Below are positions 8,013-16,099 of a DNA stretch of 19,290 bases, piece after piece (within the stretch, counting starts at the first letter, position 1; every line of letters starts with the position of its first letter). The stretch is from Flavisolibacter sp. (GTDB lineage Bacteria; Bacteroidota; Bacteroidia; Chitinophagales; Chitinophagaceae), in the NCBI GenBank assembly GCA_013695175.1, contig JACDAZ010000414.1:1-19290 (forward strand), read 5' to 3'. Below the pieces are notes generated by a model. It was not told the origin of the DNA, made no database searches, and saw only the letters and a list, made by a program, of their open reading frames with translations. The position numbers were made by a program, and so were the translations under genes.

Positions 8013-10457
8013 TTATTCCTGGTAATAAATTCTTTTAACACGTTGTGAAACTGATGTCATTAGTTCATAAGGGATAGTATTAGCCCAGGCAGCAACTTCG
8101 GCAACAGGTAAACTTTCACCAAATACAAATACTTCATCTCCGTCCTTTACACCTTCAATACCAGTTATATTTATCATGGTCATATCCATGCATACAGAAC
8201 CTACTACCGGTGCCAGTTTTCCATTTATTAACATTTTACCAGTACCATTGCTAAATATTCTTGAATAACCATCTGCATACCCAATACGCACAGTAGCTAT
8301 GACAGTATCTTCTTTTAATACACCTGTACGGTTATAACTAACGGTATCCCCCGCATGCAAGTTTCTTATTTGTGCTATAGTTGATCGTAAAGTAGCTACA
8401 GGTTGTAGATTTAATTTTTTTGTTTCAATTTCAACACCATATAAACCTATTCCTAGTCTTACCATATCCATATGTAATTGAGGATGCCTTATGATAGCTG
8501 CAGAATTAGAGATGTGTTTTAAAAATGGATAAGAAGCTATTTGTTGTAAAATTTCTATTGCTTGTGAAAATACCGATGCCTGCTGTATCGTAAAATCATC
8601 TTGCGCAGCATCTTCACTGGCAACTAAATGTGAAAACACAGACTGAATTTTAAATGTCCCCCCTTCTTTAAAATGATCTTTCAATAAGTTACAATCATGT
8701 AAAGTGAACCCAAGCCTGTTCATTCCTGTTTCAATTTCTAAATGAACAGGGTAGCCCTGAATACCTTGTTGATTTAGAAAGCCTTCAAATTTCCTTAATA
8801 GAAATAATGAATAAAGTACAGGCTGCAAGTTGTGGTTGATGATATTGAGAAAGGAACTTTCTTCAGCATTCATTACCATAACAGGAATGGAAACACCTGC
8901 TTCTTTTAATGCTACACCTTCATCGGCATATGCCACACCCAGGTAATCTATATTATTAAACTGCAAAATATTGGCAATTTCAGCCCCACCACTACCATAT
9001 GAAAAAGCTTTTACCATGGCCATTATTTTGGTAGCAGGCTTTAGCAGTTTCCTGTATTCTTTTAAATTATGTGCAATGGCATTTAAATCTATCTGCAATA
9101 AAGTTTGGTGCACTTTTGTTTCCAGCATTTGTACAATCTTCTCAAATTGAAACTGCCGTGCTCCCTTTACTAATATTATTTCATTTACAAAATCTGATTG
9201 CTTGAAGTTTTTGATAAAATCTTCTGTAGAATAAAAATTATTTACTTCAACAGCCGGAGGCAACAGCGCAGGCAAATGTGAAGAGATGGATTTGCCAACT
9301 GCTATTACTTTTTCAACTTTGTTTTGAATAATATGATGTGCAATCAGTTCATATAACTTTTCATCAGGCTTTCCTGTCTCAACAAAGTCAGATAAAATAA
9401 TAGTACGTTTTTGACCAGTATGTTGTTGCAATAAAAAATGCAATGCAATTTGTAAAGACGTAAGATCTGCGCTATAACTATCATTAATAATTGTACAATG
9501 ATTAATGCCGCTACCCAGCTGAAGCCGCATATCCACTGTATGTAAACTTGCGAACCTGTCATTTATAGTTTGCTCGTTGTATTCAAAGTATAACATTACA
9601 CACCAGCAATTAATAGCATTTTCAATGGAAGCTTCATCTATAAATGGTATAACCACAGATGTGGGATAGAAAAGAAAACTTCCATGAATGATTGTTGAAG
9701 AAGTGGAGGATTCAATTGAAATTATTTGCAGGTTATTAGAATCGGCTTTACCCCAGGTAAACTTTTTATCTCGGGGTAAAGAATCTAAAAACTTATCCTG
9801 CCCAATAACAATATCAGAATTTTGAAACAGCTTTATTTTTTCCCTGAGTTTTTCATCTTGAGAAGGAAACCCTTCATCGTGTGCCTGACCCAGGTTAGTG
9901 AACACACCTATAGTAGGTTTGATGATCTTCTCCAGCGAATCCATCTCTCCAGCCTTTGATATACCTGCTTCTATAATTGCAAGTTCGTGAGTAGAGTTTA
10001 TTTGCCAGACACTTAAAGGAACTCCCAATTGAGAATTAAAGCTTTTTGGACTTCTTACAATAGCATGATCATCCTGTAATAGCTGGTAAAGCCATTCTTT
10101 TACAATGGTTTTACCATTACTGCCTGTTATTGAAATAACAGGTATATTAAAATTATTTCTATGGTTAGCTGCTAGCTGATGTAAAGCTTTTAAAGTATCT
10201 GCAACTTTAATGATATTACAATCAACAAAATCTGATTTTACTTCTTTATCAACAACAAAATTTCTGATACCTTTTTTAAATGCTTCTTCTATATAATAAT
10301 GACCATCCCGCTGAAGAGTATGCAAGGCAAAAAATAGTGATCCTTCAGTAGATGTTATCAGCCTGCTGTCATATACTAAATGCTCAATATCAACATCATG
10401 TTGCTGCTGAATAAATTTTCCTTTAACAATATTGCATATGGCGTTTATAGTATACAC
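8013..10457 (-). CDS. Bifunctional MurF ligase / alanine racemase
   Basis: An 814-residue fusion of two peptidoglycan-precursor enzymes, a known Bacteroidota arrangement. Residues 1 to about 445 are MurF, which adds D-Ala-D-Ala to UDP-MurNAc-tripeptide. This half has the ATP-binding loop TGSNGKT at 111-117 and the NDSYSAD segment near 325-331. Residues from about 450 to 814 are a PLP-dependent alanine racemase that supplies D-alanine. This half has PLP lysine Lys483 in MVKAFSYGSG, catalytic Tyr708 in VSYNRTG and the VGSVCMDMTM segment (752-761). Both active sites look intact. The start is GTG at 10457, since no in-frame ATG lies between it and the stop of the terC-type gene 9 bp upstream, so it is co-transcribed with that gene. 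Confidence 0.95.
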   Translation of the reverse strand: MYTINAICNIVKGKFIQQQHDVDIEHLVYDSRLITSTEGSLFFALHTLQRDGHYYIEEAFKKGIRNFVVDKEVKSDFVDCNIIKVADTLKALHQLAANHRNNFNIPVISITGSNGKTIVKEWLYQLLQDDHAIVRSPKSFNSQLGVPLSVWQINSTHELAIIEAGISKAGEMDSLEKIIKPTIGVFTNLGQAHDEGFPSQDEKLREKIKLFQNSDIVIGQDKFLDSLPRDKKFTWGKADSNNLQIISIESSTSSTIIHGSFLFYPTSVVIPFIDEASIENAINCWCVMLYFEYNEQTINDRFASLHTVDMRLQLGSGINHCTIINDSYSADLTSLQIALHFLLQQHTGQKRTIILSDFVETGKPDEKLYELIAHHIIQNKVEKVIAVGKSISSHLPALLPPAVEVNNFYSTEDFIKNFKQSDFVNEIILVKGARQFQFEKIVQMLETKVHQTLLQIDLNAIAHNLKEYRKLLKPATKIMAMVKAFSYGSGGAEIANILQFNNIDYLGVAYADEGVALKEAGVSIPVMVMNAEESSFLNIINHNLQPVLYSLFLLRKFEGFLNQQGIQGYPVHLEIETGMNRLGFTLHDCNLLKDHFKEGGTFKIQSVFSHLVASEDAAQDDFTIQQASVFSQAIEILQQIASYPFLKHISNSAAIIRHPQLHMDMVRLGIGLYGVEIETKKLNLQPVATLRSTIAQIRNLHAGDTVSYNRTGVLKEDTVIATVRIGYADGYSRIFSNGTGKMLINGKLAPVVGSVCMDMTMINITGIEGVKDGDEVFVFGESLPVAEVAAWANTIPYELMTSVSQRVKRIYYQE

Positions 10458-10466
10458 AATAAGGAA

Positions 10467-11408
10467 TTAATCTTTTAAATTTTGAGCTGATATTCTAACC
10501 GAATAAAAAATAGACCCAATTAAAGAAGTTGCGATAAACAATAATGAAACTACAACAGGTACTTTAATATGAAAGATTTCAACAAACATTTTTAAACCTA
10601 TAAAGATGAGAACAATAGCGATTCCCTGCTGCAGGTATTGAAATTTGTTTACTGCTCCTTGTAAGAGAAAAAACAATGCCCTTAATCCTAAAACAGCAAA
10701 AATGTTACTGGTATAAATTACCAGTTCTTTATTTTTTGATTCTGTTACTATAGCAAAAACAGCAGGAATACTGTCCACAGCAAAAACTATATCTGTTGTT
10801 GCCAGCATGATGATGACCACAAACATATTTGTAAAAAAACGCTTACCATCTTTTTTTACCATCAACTTACCCCCTACATCGTGGTGTATTATTGGTAAAA
10901 AGCGATTTAAAAATTTATACACCGGGCTTTTTGCCGGATCAAACTCATCTTCCTGCCTTACCATAAAAATCTTAACTCCGGTATAAACCAGGAAGGCTCC
11001 AAATACGTATAGTATCCAATGAAACCGTTCCACTAAAACAACACCGGCCGCAATAAAAATAATTCGAAAGACAATGGCTAAAATAATTCCTATAAACAAG
11101 GCCCTGGCAACATGATCTTTTCTAATTGCAAAAAAGGAAAAAATTAATATAAAAACAAAGATGTTATCAATACTTAAACTTTTTTCCATCAGGTAAGCGG
11201 CAAGGTATTCCATTGCTGCCTTCTCGCCTTCCATCCACCACATAAATGCACCAAATGCAAGTGATATTAAAACCCAAAATAAAGATTGGTAGAGAGCAGT
11301 GCGGATGCTGACATTTGTAGATTTTTTACTAAAAACACCAAGATCAAAAATGAGAGATATAATAACTACAATCCCAAATACAAGATAAGTAGTTTGATCA
11401 ATTGTCAT
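10467..11408 (-). CDS. TerC/Alx family integral membrane protein
   Basis: A 313-residue polytopic membrane protein with eight or nine hydrophobic segments, close in length to E. coli Alx (321). Family signatures are the acidic residue Asp22 in the first helix, EKSLSIDN (75-82) and TTDIVFAVDSIPAVFAI (204-220, with Asp206 and Asp212), then YTSNIFAVLGLRALF. Alx and related proteins are linked to manganese export and others to tellurite resistance, so metal-ion transport is the likely role, but the ion is inferred. It lies 37 bp after gldG and 9 bp before murF-alr. A near-consensus -7 box (TATCTTTA, 11437-11430) could give it a local promoter. The leader is far too short for a yybP-ykoY manganese riboswitch. 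Confidence 0.92.
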   Translation of the reverse strand: MTIDQTTYLVFGIVVIISLIFDLGVFSKKSTNVSIRTALYQSLFWVLISLAFGAFMWWMEGEKAAMEYLAAYLMEKSLSIDNIFVFILIFSFFAIRKDHVARALFIGIILAIVFRIIFIAAGVVLVERFHWILYVFGAFLVYTGVKIFMVRQEDEFDPAKSPVYKFLNRFLPIIHHDVGGKLMVKKDGKRFFTNMFVVIIMLATTDIVFAVDSIPAVFAIVTESKNKELVIYTSNIFAVLGLRALFFLLQGAVNKFQYLQQGIAIVLIFIGLKMFVEIFHIKVPVVVSLLFIATSLIGSIFYSVRISAQNLKD

Positions 11409-11429
11409 TTAAACCAACAATATTAATTG

Positions 11430-11437
11430 TAAAGATA
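11430..11437 (-). promoter_or_regulatory. Near-consensus -7 element TATCTTTA before the terC-type gene
   Basis: Matches TAnnTTTG except for the final base and ends 21 bases before the ATG at 11408. If active, it would drive the terC-type gene and murF-alr independently of the interrupted gldG. Confidence 0.3.
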
Positions 11438-11445
11438 CTGCCTGT

Positions 11446-11838
11446 TTAAACTGCATATTTCCTTTTACGCAGGTATTGATAAATAAAGCCAAAAATGATC
11501 ACTATTAAAATGGGAAGGGCAATATTTATGAGTTGCCAGGTTGTCTTCTGTTCATTTACTTTTTTACTATCCAGCAACCTAAGTACTATTTCTTTATTTC
11601 TGGTTTGTATAATATCAGGGTTGCTTAAAAGATACTCAAGACAATTAATTAAAAATTGCCTGTTGGCAAACTGGTATTCATACTGAGTACCTGCAGTAAA
11701 TAAATTCATCCCTAATGGTAAAGGTCCATATTGAGTTGATACGTCGTTTAACACAATATCACCGTCAGCAACTATGATGATCTTATTATCTTCAGATACA
11801 TCTTTAAATGGAAACCCCGCGGCATTTAAACTATCCAT
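11446..11838 (-). CDS. GldG C-terminal fragment after the internal stop
   Basis: If translation restarts at the in-frame ATG 11838 (position 437 of the reconstructed protein), it yields 130 residues. This piece carries the last part of the periplasmic domain (IIIVADGDIVLND) and the C-terminal membrane helix followed by RKRKYAV. It lacks the N-terminal signal anchor, so correct membrane insertion is doubtful. It is 51 bases after the premature stop, in the same frame. Confidence 0.5.
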   Translation of the reverse strand: MDSLNAAGFPFKDVSEDNKIIIVADGDIVLNDVSTQYGPLPLGMNLFTAGTQYEYQFANRQFLINCLEYLLSNPDIIQTRNKEIVLRLLDSKKVNEQKTTWQLINIALPILIVIIFGFIYQYLRKRKYAV

Positions 11839-11889
11839 TGTTGTTTTTGAAACACGTGCGTTATATAAGGAAGTAAATTTGCCTTCCTC

Positions 11890-11892
11890 TTA
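11890..11892 (-). other. Premature in-frame TAA in gldG
   Basis: The codon between GTG (Val418) and GAG (Glu420) of the gldG frame is TAA, seen as TTA on the plus strand. The flanking frame is otherwise open for 418 codons before it and 147 codons after it, up to the natural TAA at 11446-11448, with no shift of phase. Confidence 0.95.
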
Positions 11893-13146
11893 CACTGCTG
11901 CCGGTATAGTATTTTCTCTAAAGGCTGCATCTTCCGGTGTATTGCGGTTTTCATTTAAACTTATTAAAACGGGAGTCTTTAACACTCTTGAATTGGATGA
12001 AGAGGAAAGCAAAACTGTTTTACGCAAGCCTTCGCCACCAACTGTATCTATGGAATTGACAAACCTCCCGGAAACCAAACCGAGGTTTTTATTTATGAGG
12101 TGGTTTTCTTTTGACTCAAAAAGCGGGTAATAATTCCAGTGTAAAAATTCATATTGCGGATTGGTTGCATCTCCACCCACAGCAAAAGGCATAAAATCCG
12201 ATTGCAGGTCCATGATCAGATCAGGATTAATTCGAACACCGTACCTGAAGAGCAGATCATCCAAATTTAAACCTCTGTCAAATGCAATGGTTTCTGTTTT
12301 ATACCTCAGGCTGTCCTGTTCAGCATATAAACCATCAATAAACCATAACAACTTGCCGCCGCGCATTACAAATTGATCTATTGCTAATTTTTGTGCGTCA
12401 TTAAAAGGCACAGATGGTTTTACAACAATCAATGCTTTAAAAGTGTCAGGAATAACTTTGTTATTATTAAGATTGAGCAGGAATGGTGTATAGTTTTCCC
12501 GCAAGACTTCAATCATGGAATACGTATTTGCCTGTGTAGGTTCACCATTACCCATTGAATAAGCAATTAAAGGCTTTGTAGTTTTATTTAGATCATCAAA
12601 TGCTTTGGTGAAATTGTATTCCATCATGGCTTCAGCATTATTCATTTCAGAATGTGAAATAACACGCCTGCCACCACTGTAAAGATTTACAATTGTTGAA
12701 CTGTTGCTGTTGCTAATTATTGCAACAGGATATACCAGTTTGTTTTCCTGTCCCGATTTTACCTGTACGGTTAAGTTAATCGGGCTTACACCCAATGAAA
12801 CTAATGTATCAGCATATGTTATACCGGTGCCGGGTATTTCATCTTCCGGCGAAATAAATCGATAACTGATTCTGCTGCTGTTTTCTTCTTTTATAGTTTG
12901 TAAAAATTCCTGGGTAGTTGTAGCCAGTTTTCTAAAACCAGCAGGAAATTCTCCTTTCAAAAATACATCTATCTGTACCGGGTCTTCTAAATTCTTTACA
13001 AGATTCACTGTGGCTTTATTGAGAGAATATCTCTTATCCTCAGTTAGATCAAAACGGAAATGAACCTGCGAAGCCAGCCAATTGACAATTATTAAAACCA
13101 CAATAGCAACTGCTAAAAAAAACGCACTGTTTTTCATTTTATTCAT
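11890..13146 (-). CDS. GldG N-terminal fragment ending at the premature TAA
   Basis: The 418-residue product that would be made without readthrough. It has an N-terminal membrane anchor (about residues 8-27), then an extracytoplasmic domain with the segment FRFDLTEDKRYSLN (about 31-44) typical of GldG. A middle region carries the ABC-type substrate-binding-like fold (VKPSVPFNDAQ, GGKLLWFIDG). It stops before the last segment and the C-terminal anchor. ATG 13146 abuts the gldF stop; an ATG three codons later is an alternative. Confidence 0.7.
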   Translation of the reverse strand: MNKMKNSAFFLAVAIVVLIIVNWLASQVHFRFDLTEDKRYSLNKATVNLVKNLEDPVQIDVFLKGEFPAGFRKLATTTQEFLQTIKEENSSRISYRFISPEDEIPGTGITYADTLVSLGVSPINLTVQVKSGQENKLVYPVAIISNSNSSTIVNLYSGGRRVISHSEMNNAEAMMEYNFTKAFDDLNKTTKPLIAYSMGNGEPTQANTYSMIEVLRENYTPFLLNLNNNKVIPDTFKALIVVKPSVPFNDAQKLAIDQFVMRGGKLLWFIDGLYAEQDSLRYKTETIAFDRGLNLDDLLFRYGVRINPDLIMDLQSDFMPFAVGGDATNPQYEFLHWNYYPLFESKENHLINKNLGLVSGRFVNSIDTVGGEGLRKTVLLSSSSNSRVLKTPVLISLNENRNTPEDAAFRENTIPAAV

Positions 13147-13866
13147 CTATCGTTTCTTCAGGTTTTGTTGAGTAAGCAACAGGAAAAAAAAGATAAGGCT
13201 TAAAAAATAAATAATATCTCTTGTATCAATAACACCGCGACTGATATTTTGATAATGCAGGTCTATCCCTAAAAGTTCTATAAAATAATCCAGTCCGCCT
13301 GACAAACCGGCTAATTGACTAATAGCATTAAATCCATAATAAAGGAATACGCACACAATTACACTGATGATAAATGCAACAACAGCATTATTGGTAAAGC
13401 TGCTCATGCATATTCCAATAGACGTAAAAACAGCAGCTAAAAAAAACAATCCCAGGTAAGAGCCAGCGGCAGCACCGGAATCTATACCCGAAGTGGATGA
13501 CAGTGCATTTACAGAAAAGAAATAAACGATTGTTGGAAATAAAGCAATAACTGCAATTAATAAACTCCCGAAAAACTTACCTGCTGTTATATGCCATGAA
13601 CTTAAAGGCCTGGTTCTCAAAATTTCAAATGTTCCCGTTCTGAATTCTTCAGAAAAACTACGCATAGTTATGGCAGGTACAAGAAAAATTAAAACCCATG
13701 GCGCAAGGGAGAAAAAACTTTCCAAAGTGGCATAGCCATACTCCAGGATATTATCACGGAAAACAAAAAGTACTAATCCGTTTACTAAAAGAAAAACAAC
13801 AATAGCAATATATCCTGTAAGGCTGCTGAAATACTGAGCTAATTCTTTCTTACAAATCGACCACAT
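13147..13866 (-). CDS. gldF: GldF, ABC transporter permease of the gliding machinery
   Basis: A 239-residue inner-membrane ABC-2-type permease, matching the roughly 240 residues of GldF. About six hydrophobic segments are visible (near 15-35, 52-70, 99-119, 138-158, 165-187 and 217-232). The loop TMRSFSEEFRTGTFEILRTRP after the second helix is characteristic of this permease group. GldF works with GldG and the ATPase GldA; gldA is not in this window. I chose ATG 13866 (MWSICKKELAQYF), because the only upstream in-frame option is TTG at 13878 and the protein family begins here. The gldG start follows directly after its TAG. A terminator separates it from the upstream hesB-type gene, so gldF should begin a new unit. 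Confidence 0.93.
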   Translation of the reverse strand: MWSICKKELAQYFSSLTGYIAIVVFLLVNGLVLFVFRDNILEYGYATLESFFSLAPWVLIFLVPAITMRSFSEEFRTGTFEILRTRPLSSWHITAGKFFGSLLIAVIALFPTIVYFFSVNALSSTSGIDSGAAAGSYLGLFFLAAVFTSIGICMSSFTNNAVVAFIISVIVCVFLYYGFNAISQLAGLSGGLDYFIELLGIDLHYQNISRGVIDTRDIIYFLSLIFFFLLLTQQNLKKR

Positions 13867-13905
13867 TATGCAGCGCAAAATAATTAAATGATTGTTGTTA
13901 TAGGC

Positions 13906-13937
13906 ATAAAATAAAAAATCCCACCAAAAGTGGGATT
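13906..13937 (-). terminator. Rho-independent terminator after the IscA-type gene
   Basis: AATCCCAC and GTGGGATT (13917-13924 with 13930-13937) form a perfect eight-pair stem with a five-base loop. On the minus strand it is followed by TTTTATTTTAT. It lies 19 bp beyond the stop of the IscA-type gene and separates it from gldF. Confidence 0.85.
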
Positions 13938-13955
13938 GTATTGTGAATTATTAAA

Positions 13956-14303
13956 TTAAACTGCAAAACTTTCTCCGCAGGCACAGGTGCGGCTGGCATT
14001 AGGATTTTTAAAATAAAATCCCTTTCCATTTAATCCTTCTGAAAAGTCAAGTTCTGTATTAACCAGGTATAAAAAACTTTTAAGATCTGTAACCACTTTC
14101 ACACCATTATGCTCAAACACCTGGTCCATTGGCTTTGAAACATTATCAAAGTCCATTTTATAACTTAAACCGGAACATCCACCACCTACCACACTTACAC
14201 GTAAAAAATATGAAGGATCATCGATGCCTTGTTCCTGCATCAATTGAGATACTTTTTCTTTAGCTTTTTCTGTAACGTAAATTGAATTTTCAGAAGTTAC
14301 CAT
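13956..14303 (-). CDS. IscA/ErpA (HesB) family iron-sulfur carrier
   Basis: A 115-residue A-type carrier that receives and delivers Fe-S clusters to apoproteins. The three conserved cysteines are all present: Cys43 in GGGCSGL, and Cys107 and Cys109 in TCACGESF near the C-terminus. Length and fold order fit IscA, ErpA and SufA equally, so no specific symbol is given. The ATG at 14303 follows a consensus -7 element by only four bases, and the gene ends in its own terminator, so it can be a single-gene unit even though iscS lies 76 bp upstream on the same strand. No iscU scaffold gene sits between the two. Confidence 0.94.
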   Translation of the reverse strand: MVTSENSIYVTEKAKEKVSQLMQEQGIDDPSYFLRVSVVGGGCSGLSYKMDFDNVSKPMDQVFEHNGVKVVTDLKSFLYLVNTELDFSEGLNGKGFYFKNPNASRTCACGESFAV

Positions 14304-14307
14304 ACAA

Positions 14308-14315
14308 CAAATTTA
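14308..14315 (-). promoter_or_regulatory. -7 promoter element TAAATTTG before the IscA-type gene
   Basis: Exact TAnnTTTG match ending four bases before the ATG. A start site so close to the initiation codon would give a leaderless or near-leaderless mRNA. Confidence 0.55.
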
Positions 14316-14379
14316 AAAAACTTCATCCTGAATAAGATGTTTAAAAATTCTAAATCTGTTTTTTAACTTATTTGCCAAA

Positions 14380-15570
14380 TTAAATCATCTCCTTTTTATA
14401 CATATCCCAGAGAGGGCTCATTTCTCTCATAGTTTTTACAGAAGATTTTACTTTTTCAATGGTAAAATCAATTTCTTCTTCAGTAGTAAACCTGCCCAGA
14501 CTAAATCTTAACGATCCATGCGCCAGGTCATCATCCCAACCCAAAGCCTTGAGTACGTAAGATGGTTCTAATGAAGCGGATGTACAGGCGGAGCCGGATG
14601 ATATAGCGATTTCTTTATTTAAAGTCATCATCAAAGCATCGCTCTCTACATATTTGAAAGCTAAATTGGTTACATGAGGTAATCGTTGTTTTATACTTCC
14701 ATTCAAATGTGTTTCCTCAAGTTCCAAAAGCGATATCTCAAGTTTATCTCTCAATTTTTTTAATCTTATTGCTTCTTTATCCATTTCCCTCCATGATATT
14801 TCAGATGCTTTACCAAAACCAACAATACCCGGAACATTTAAAGTACCACTTCTCATTCCTCTTTCATGACCCCCACCATCTATTTGTGCCACTATTTTTA
14901 CACGTGGATTTCTCCTTCGCACATATAAAGCACCTACTCCTTTTGGTCCATACATTTTATGGGCCGTCATTGCCAAAAGGTCAATATTATCTTTTTGAAC
15001 ATCAACAGGTATTTTTCCAACTGCCTGTGTAGCATCTGTAAAAAATAGAATATTATGTTTTTTTGCTAAGGCACCTATTTCGGCTACAGGCATTATAGTT
15101 CCAATTTCATTATTGGCATACATTACAGCAATTAAAATAGTATTGGGTCGTATGGAAGCTTCCAGCTCCGGGATGTCAATGATTCCGTTATTCTTTACTG
15201 GCAAAAAAGTGATTTCAGCACCTTTTTTTTCCAGGTGTTTGCAGGTATCCAATACTGCTTTATGTTCAATATTAGTTGTAATAACATGATTGCCTTTTAA
15301 TGCATATGCTTCAAAAACACCTTTTATAGCAAGGTTACCTGCTTCTGTGGCACCGGAAGTGAATATGATTTCTTTGGGAGAAGCACCAATAATTTCTGCA
15401 ACCTGTTCTCTTGCTCTTTCTACAGCTTCTTCTGCCTTCCAGCCAAAAGAGTGGTTGCGGGAGGCCGCATTACCAAAATCTTGCGTAAAATAAGGCAGCA
15501 TTGTTTCTACAACACGTGGGTCACAAGGTGTAGTAGCATTATAATCTAAGTAAACGGGAAGTTTCAACAT
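14380..15570 (-). CDS. Cysteine desulfurase (IscS/NifS family)
   Basis: PLP enzyme that takes sulfur from L-cysteine as a persulfide for Fe-S cluster and tRNA thiolation pathways; cytoplasmic. The 396-residue length is close to that of IscS. His103 (IEHKAV) stacks on the cofactor, Lys205 in TAHKMYGPKG binds PLP and Cys329 in SGSACTSAS is the sulfur-carrying cysteine on the long mobile loop typical of group I enzymes. IscS and NifS cannot be separated on this evidence. ATG 15570 directly precedes the conserved LDYNATTP start. It has a consensus -7 element, diverges from the methylmalonyl-CoA epimerase gene and is followed by the IscA-type gene. Confidence 0.95.
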   Translation of the reverse strand: MLKLPVYLDYNATTPCDPRVVETMLPYFTQDFGNAASRNHSFGWKAEEAVERAREQVAEIIGASPKEIIFTSGATEAGNLAIKGVFEAYALKGNHVITTNIEHKAVLDTCKHLEKKGAEITFLPVKNNGIIDIPELEASIRPNTILIAVMYANNEIGTIMPVAEIGALAKKHNILFFTDATQAVGKIPVDVQKDNIDLLAMTAHKMYGPKGVGALYVRRRNPRVKIVAQIDGGGHERGMRSGTLNVPGIVGFGKASEISWREMDKEAIRLKKLRDKLEISLLELEETHLNGSIKQRLPHVTNLAFKYVESDALMMTLNKEIAISSGSACTSASLEPSYVLKALGWDDDLAHGSLRFSLGRFTTEEEIDFTIEKVKSSVKTMREMSPLWDMYKKEMI

Positions 15571-15583
15571 GGTATTACCTCTT

Positions 15584-15591
15584 CAAAATTA
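15584..15591 (-). promoter_or_regulatory. -7 promoter element TAATTTTG before the cysteine desulfurase gene
   Basis: Exact TAnnTTTG match ending 13 bases before the ATG at 15570. No -33 TTTG box is obvious. Confidence 0.55.
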
Positions 15592-15660
15592 CCTTAATTG
15601 AGGTTGATAAGGATGCATTAGAACTATTGCCTTTATTTTTATATTCTATAAACCCTTAGC

Positions 15661-16065
15661 ATGAACAAAGTTGAACACATAGGAATAGCTGTAAGATCAT
15701 TGGCTGATTCAATCCCTTTATATGAAAAACTTTTAAACACAACCTGCTATAAAACAGAAGAAGTAACAACAGAAGAAGTAAATACTGCTTTTTTTAAAAA
15801 AGGAGAAACTAAAATTGAATTATTAGAAAGTATTTCAGAAACGGGTGTCATCAATAAATTCATAGAAAAAAAAGGTGAAGGAATTCATCATATTGCTTTT
15901 GATGTAACTGATATAGAATTTGAAATGAACCGGTTGAAACAGGAAGGCTTTGTATTGCTTAGCGATACACCCAAACAAGGAGCCGAAAATAAGCTGGTTT
16001 GCTTCTTGCATCCAAAATCTACCAATGGAGTGCTTGTGGAATTGTGCCAGGAAAAAAAGGGTTAG
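15661..16065 (+). CDS. mce: Methylmalonyl-CoA epimerase
   Basis: A 134-residue vicinal-oxygen-chelate (glyoxalase-fold) enzyme that interconverts the (R) and (S) forms of methylmalonyl-CoA between propionyl-CoA carboxylase or transcarboxylase and the B12-dependent mutase. Metal-ligand positions are His6 in VEHIGIAV, probably Glu53 in KIELLES, His77 in GIHHIAFDV and Glu127 in VLVELCQ. The opening NKVEHIGIAV and the GEGIHHIAFDV segment are strong family markers and make glyoxalase I a weaker call. ATG 15661 follows an AT-rich leader with no exact -7 match. It diverges from the cysteine desulfurase gene and is followed after 34 bp by a PQQ-type dehydrogenase gene. It links functionally to the B12-binding subunit at 3584. 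Confidence 0.93.
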   Translation: MNKVEHIGIAVRSLADSIPLYEKLLNTTCYKTEEVTTEEVNTAFFKKGETKIELLESISETGVINKFIEKKGEGIHHIAFDVTDIEFEMNRLKQEGFVLLSDTPKQGAENKLVCFLHPKSTNGVLVELCQEKKG

Positions 16066-16099
16066 TACCTCTTAATTTTTAATTCTTAAATATTTTAAT

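Larger units (their letters stand above)
11446..13146 (-). pseudogene. gldG: gldG interrupted by one in-frame TAA
   Basis: GldG is a membrane-anchored, substrate-binding-like subunit that works with permease GldF and ATPase GldA in the gliding/type IX secretion-linked ABC transporter. Here the frame from 13146 to 11446 is continuous for 566 codon positions, about the family length, except for TAA at 11892-11890 (codon 419). Translation on both sides joins smoothly: IPAAV, stop, EEGKFTSLYNARV. Homologues recalled from memory read roughly VLLEGKF there, so a leucine codon TTA changed to TAA by one base is the simplest explanation. The N-terminal helix (about 8-27) and the C-terminal helix (before RKRKYA) end up in separate products. 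It could be a genuine nonsense mutation, a sequencing error or, less likely, readthrough. The start abuts the gldF stop (TAG then ATG). Confidence 0.85.

Noticed and set aside
11409..11445. Manganese (yybP-ykoY) riboswitch before the terC/alx-type gene
   Set aside because: The spacer is only 37 bp, too short for that fold, and no matching conserved core is visible.
11495..12376. Plus-strand open frames opposite gldG (11495-11686, 11774-12130, 12161-12376)
   Set aside because: All are antisense to gldG, lack recognisable domains, and are expected by chance opposite AT-rich coding DNA.
14709..15032. 107-residue open frame on the plus strand opposite the cysteine desulfurase gene
   Set aside because: It is the antisense shadow of a well-supported gene, with low-complexity, phenylalanine- and leucine-rich translation and no family features.
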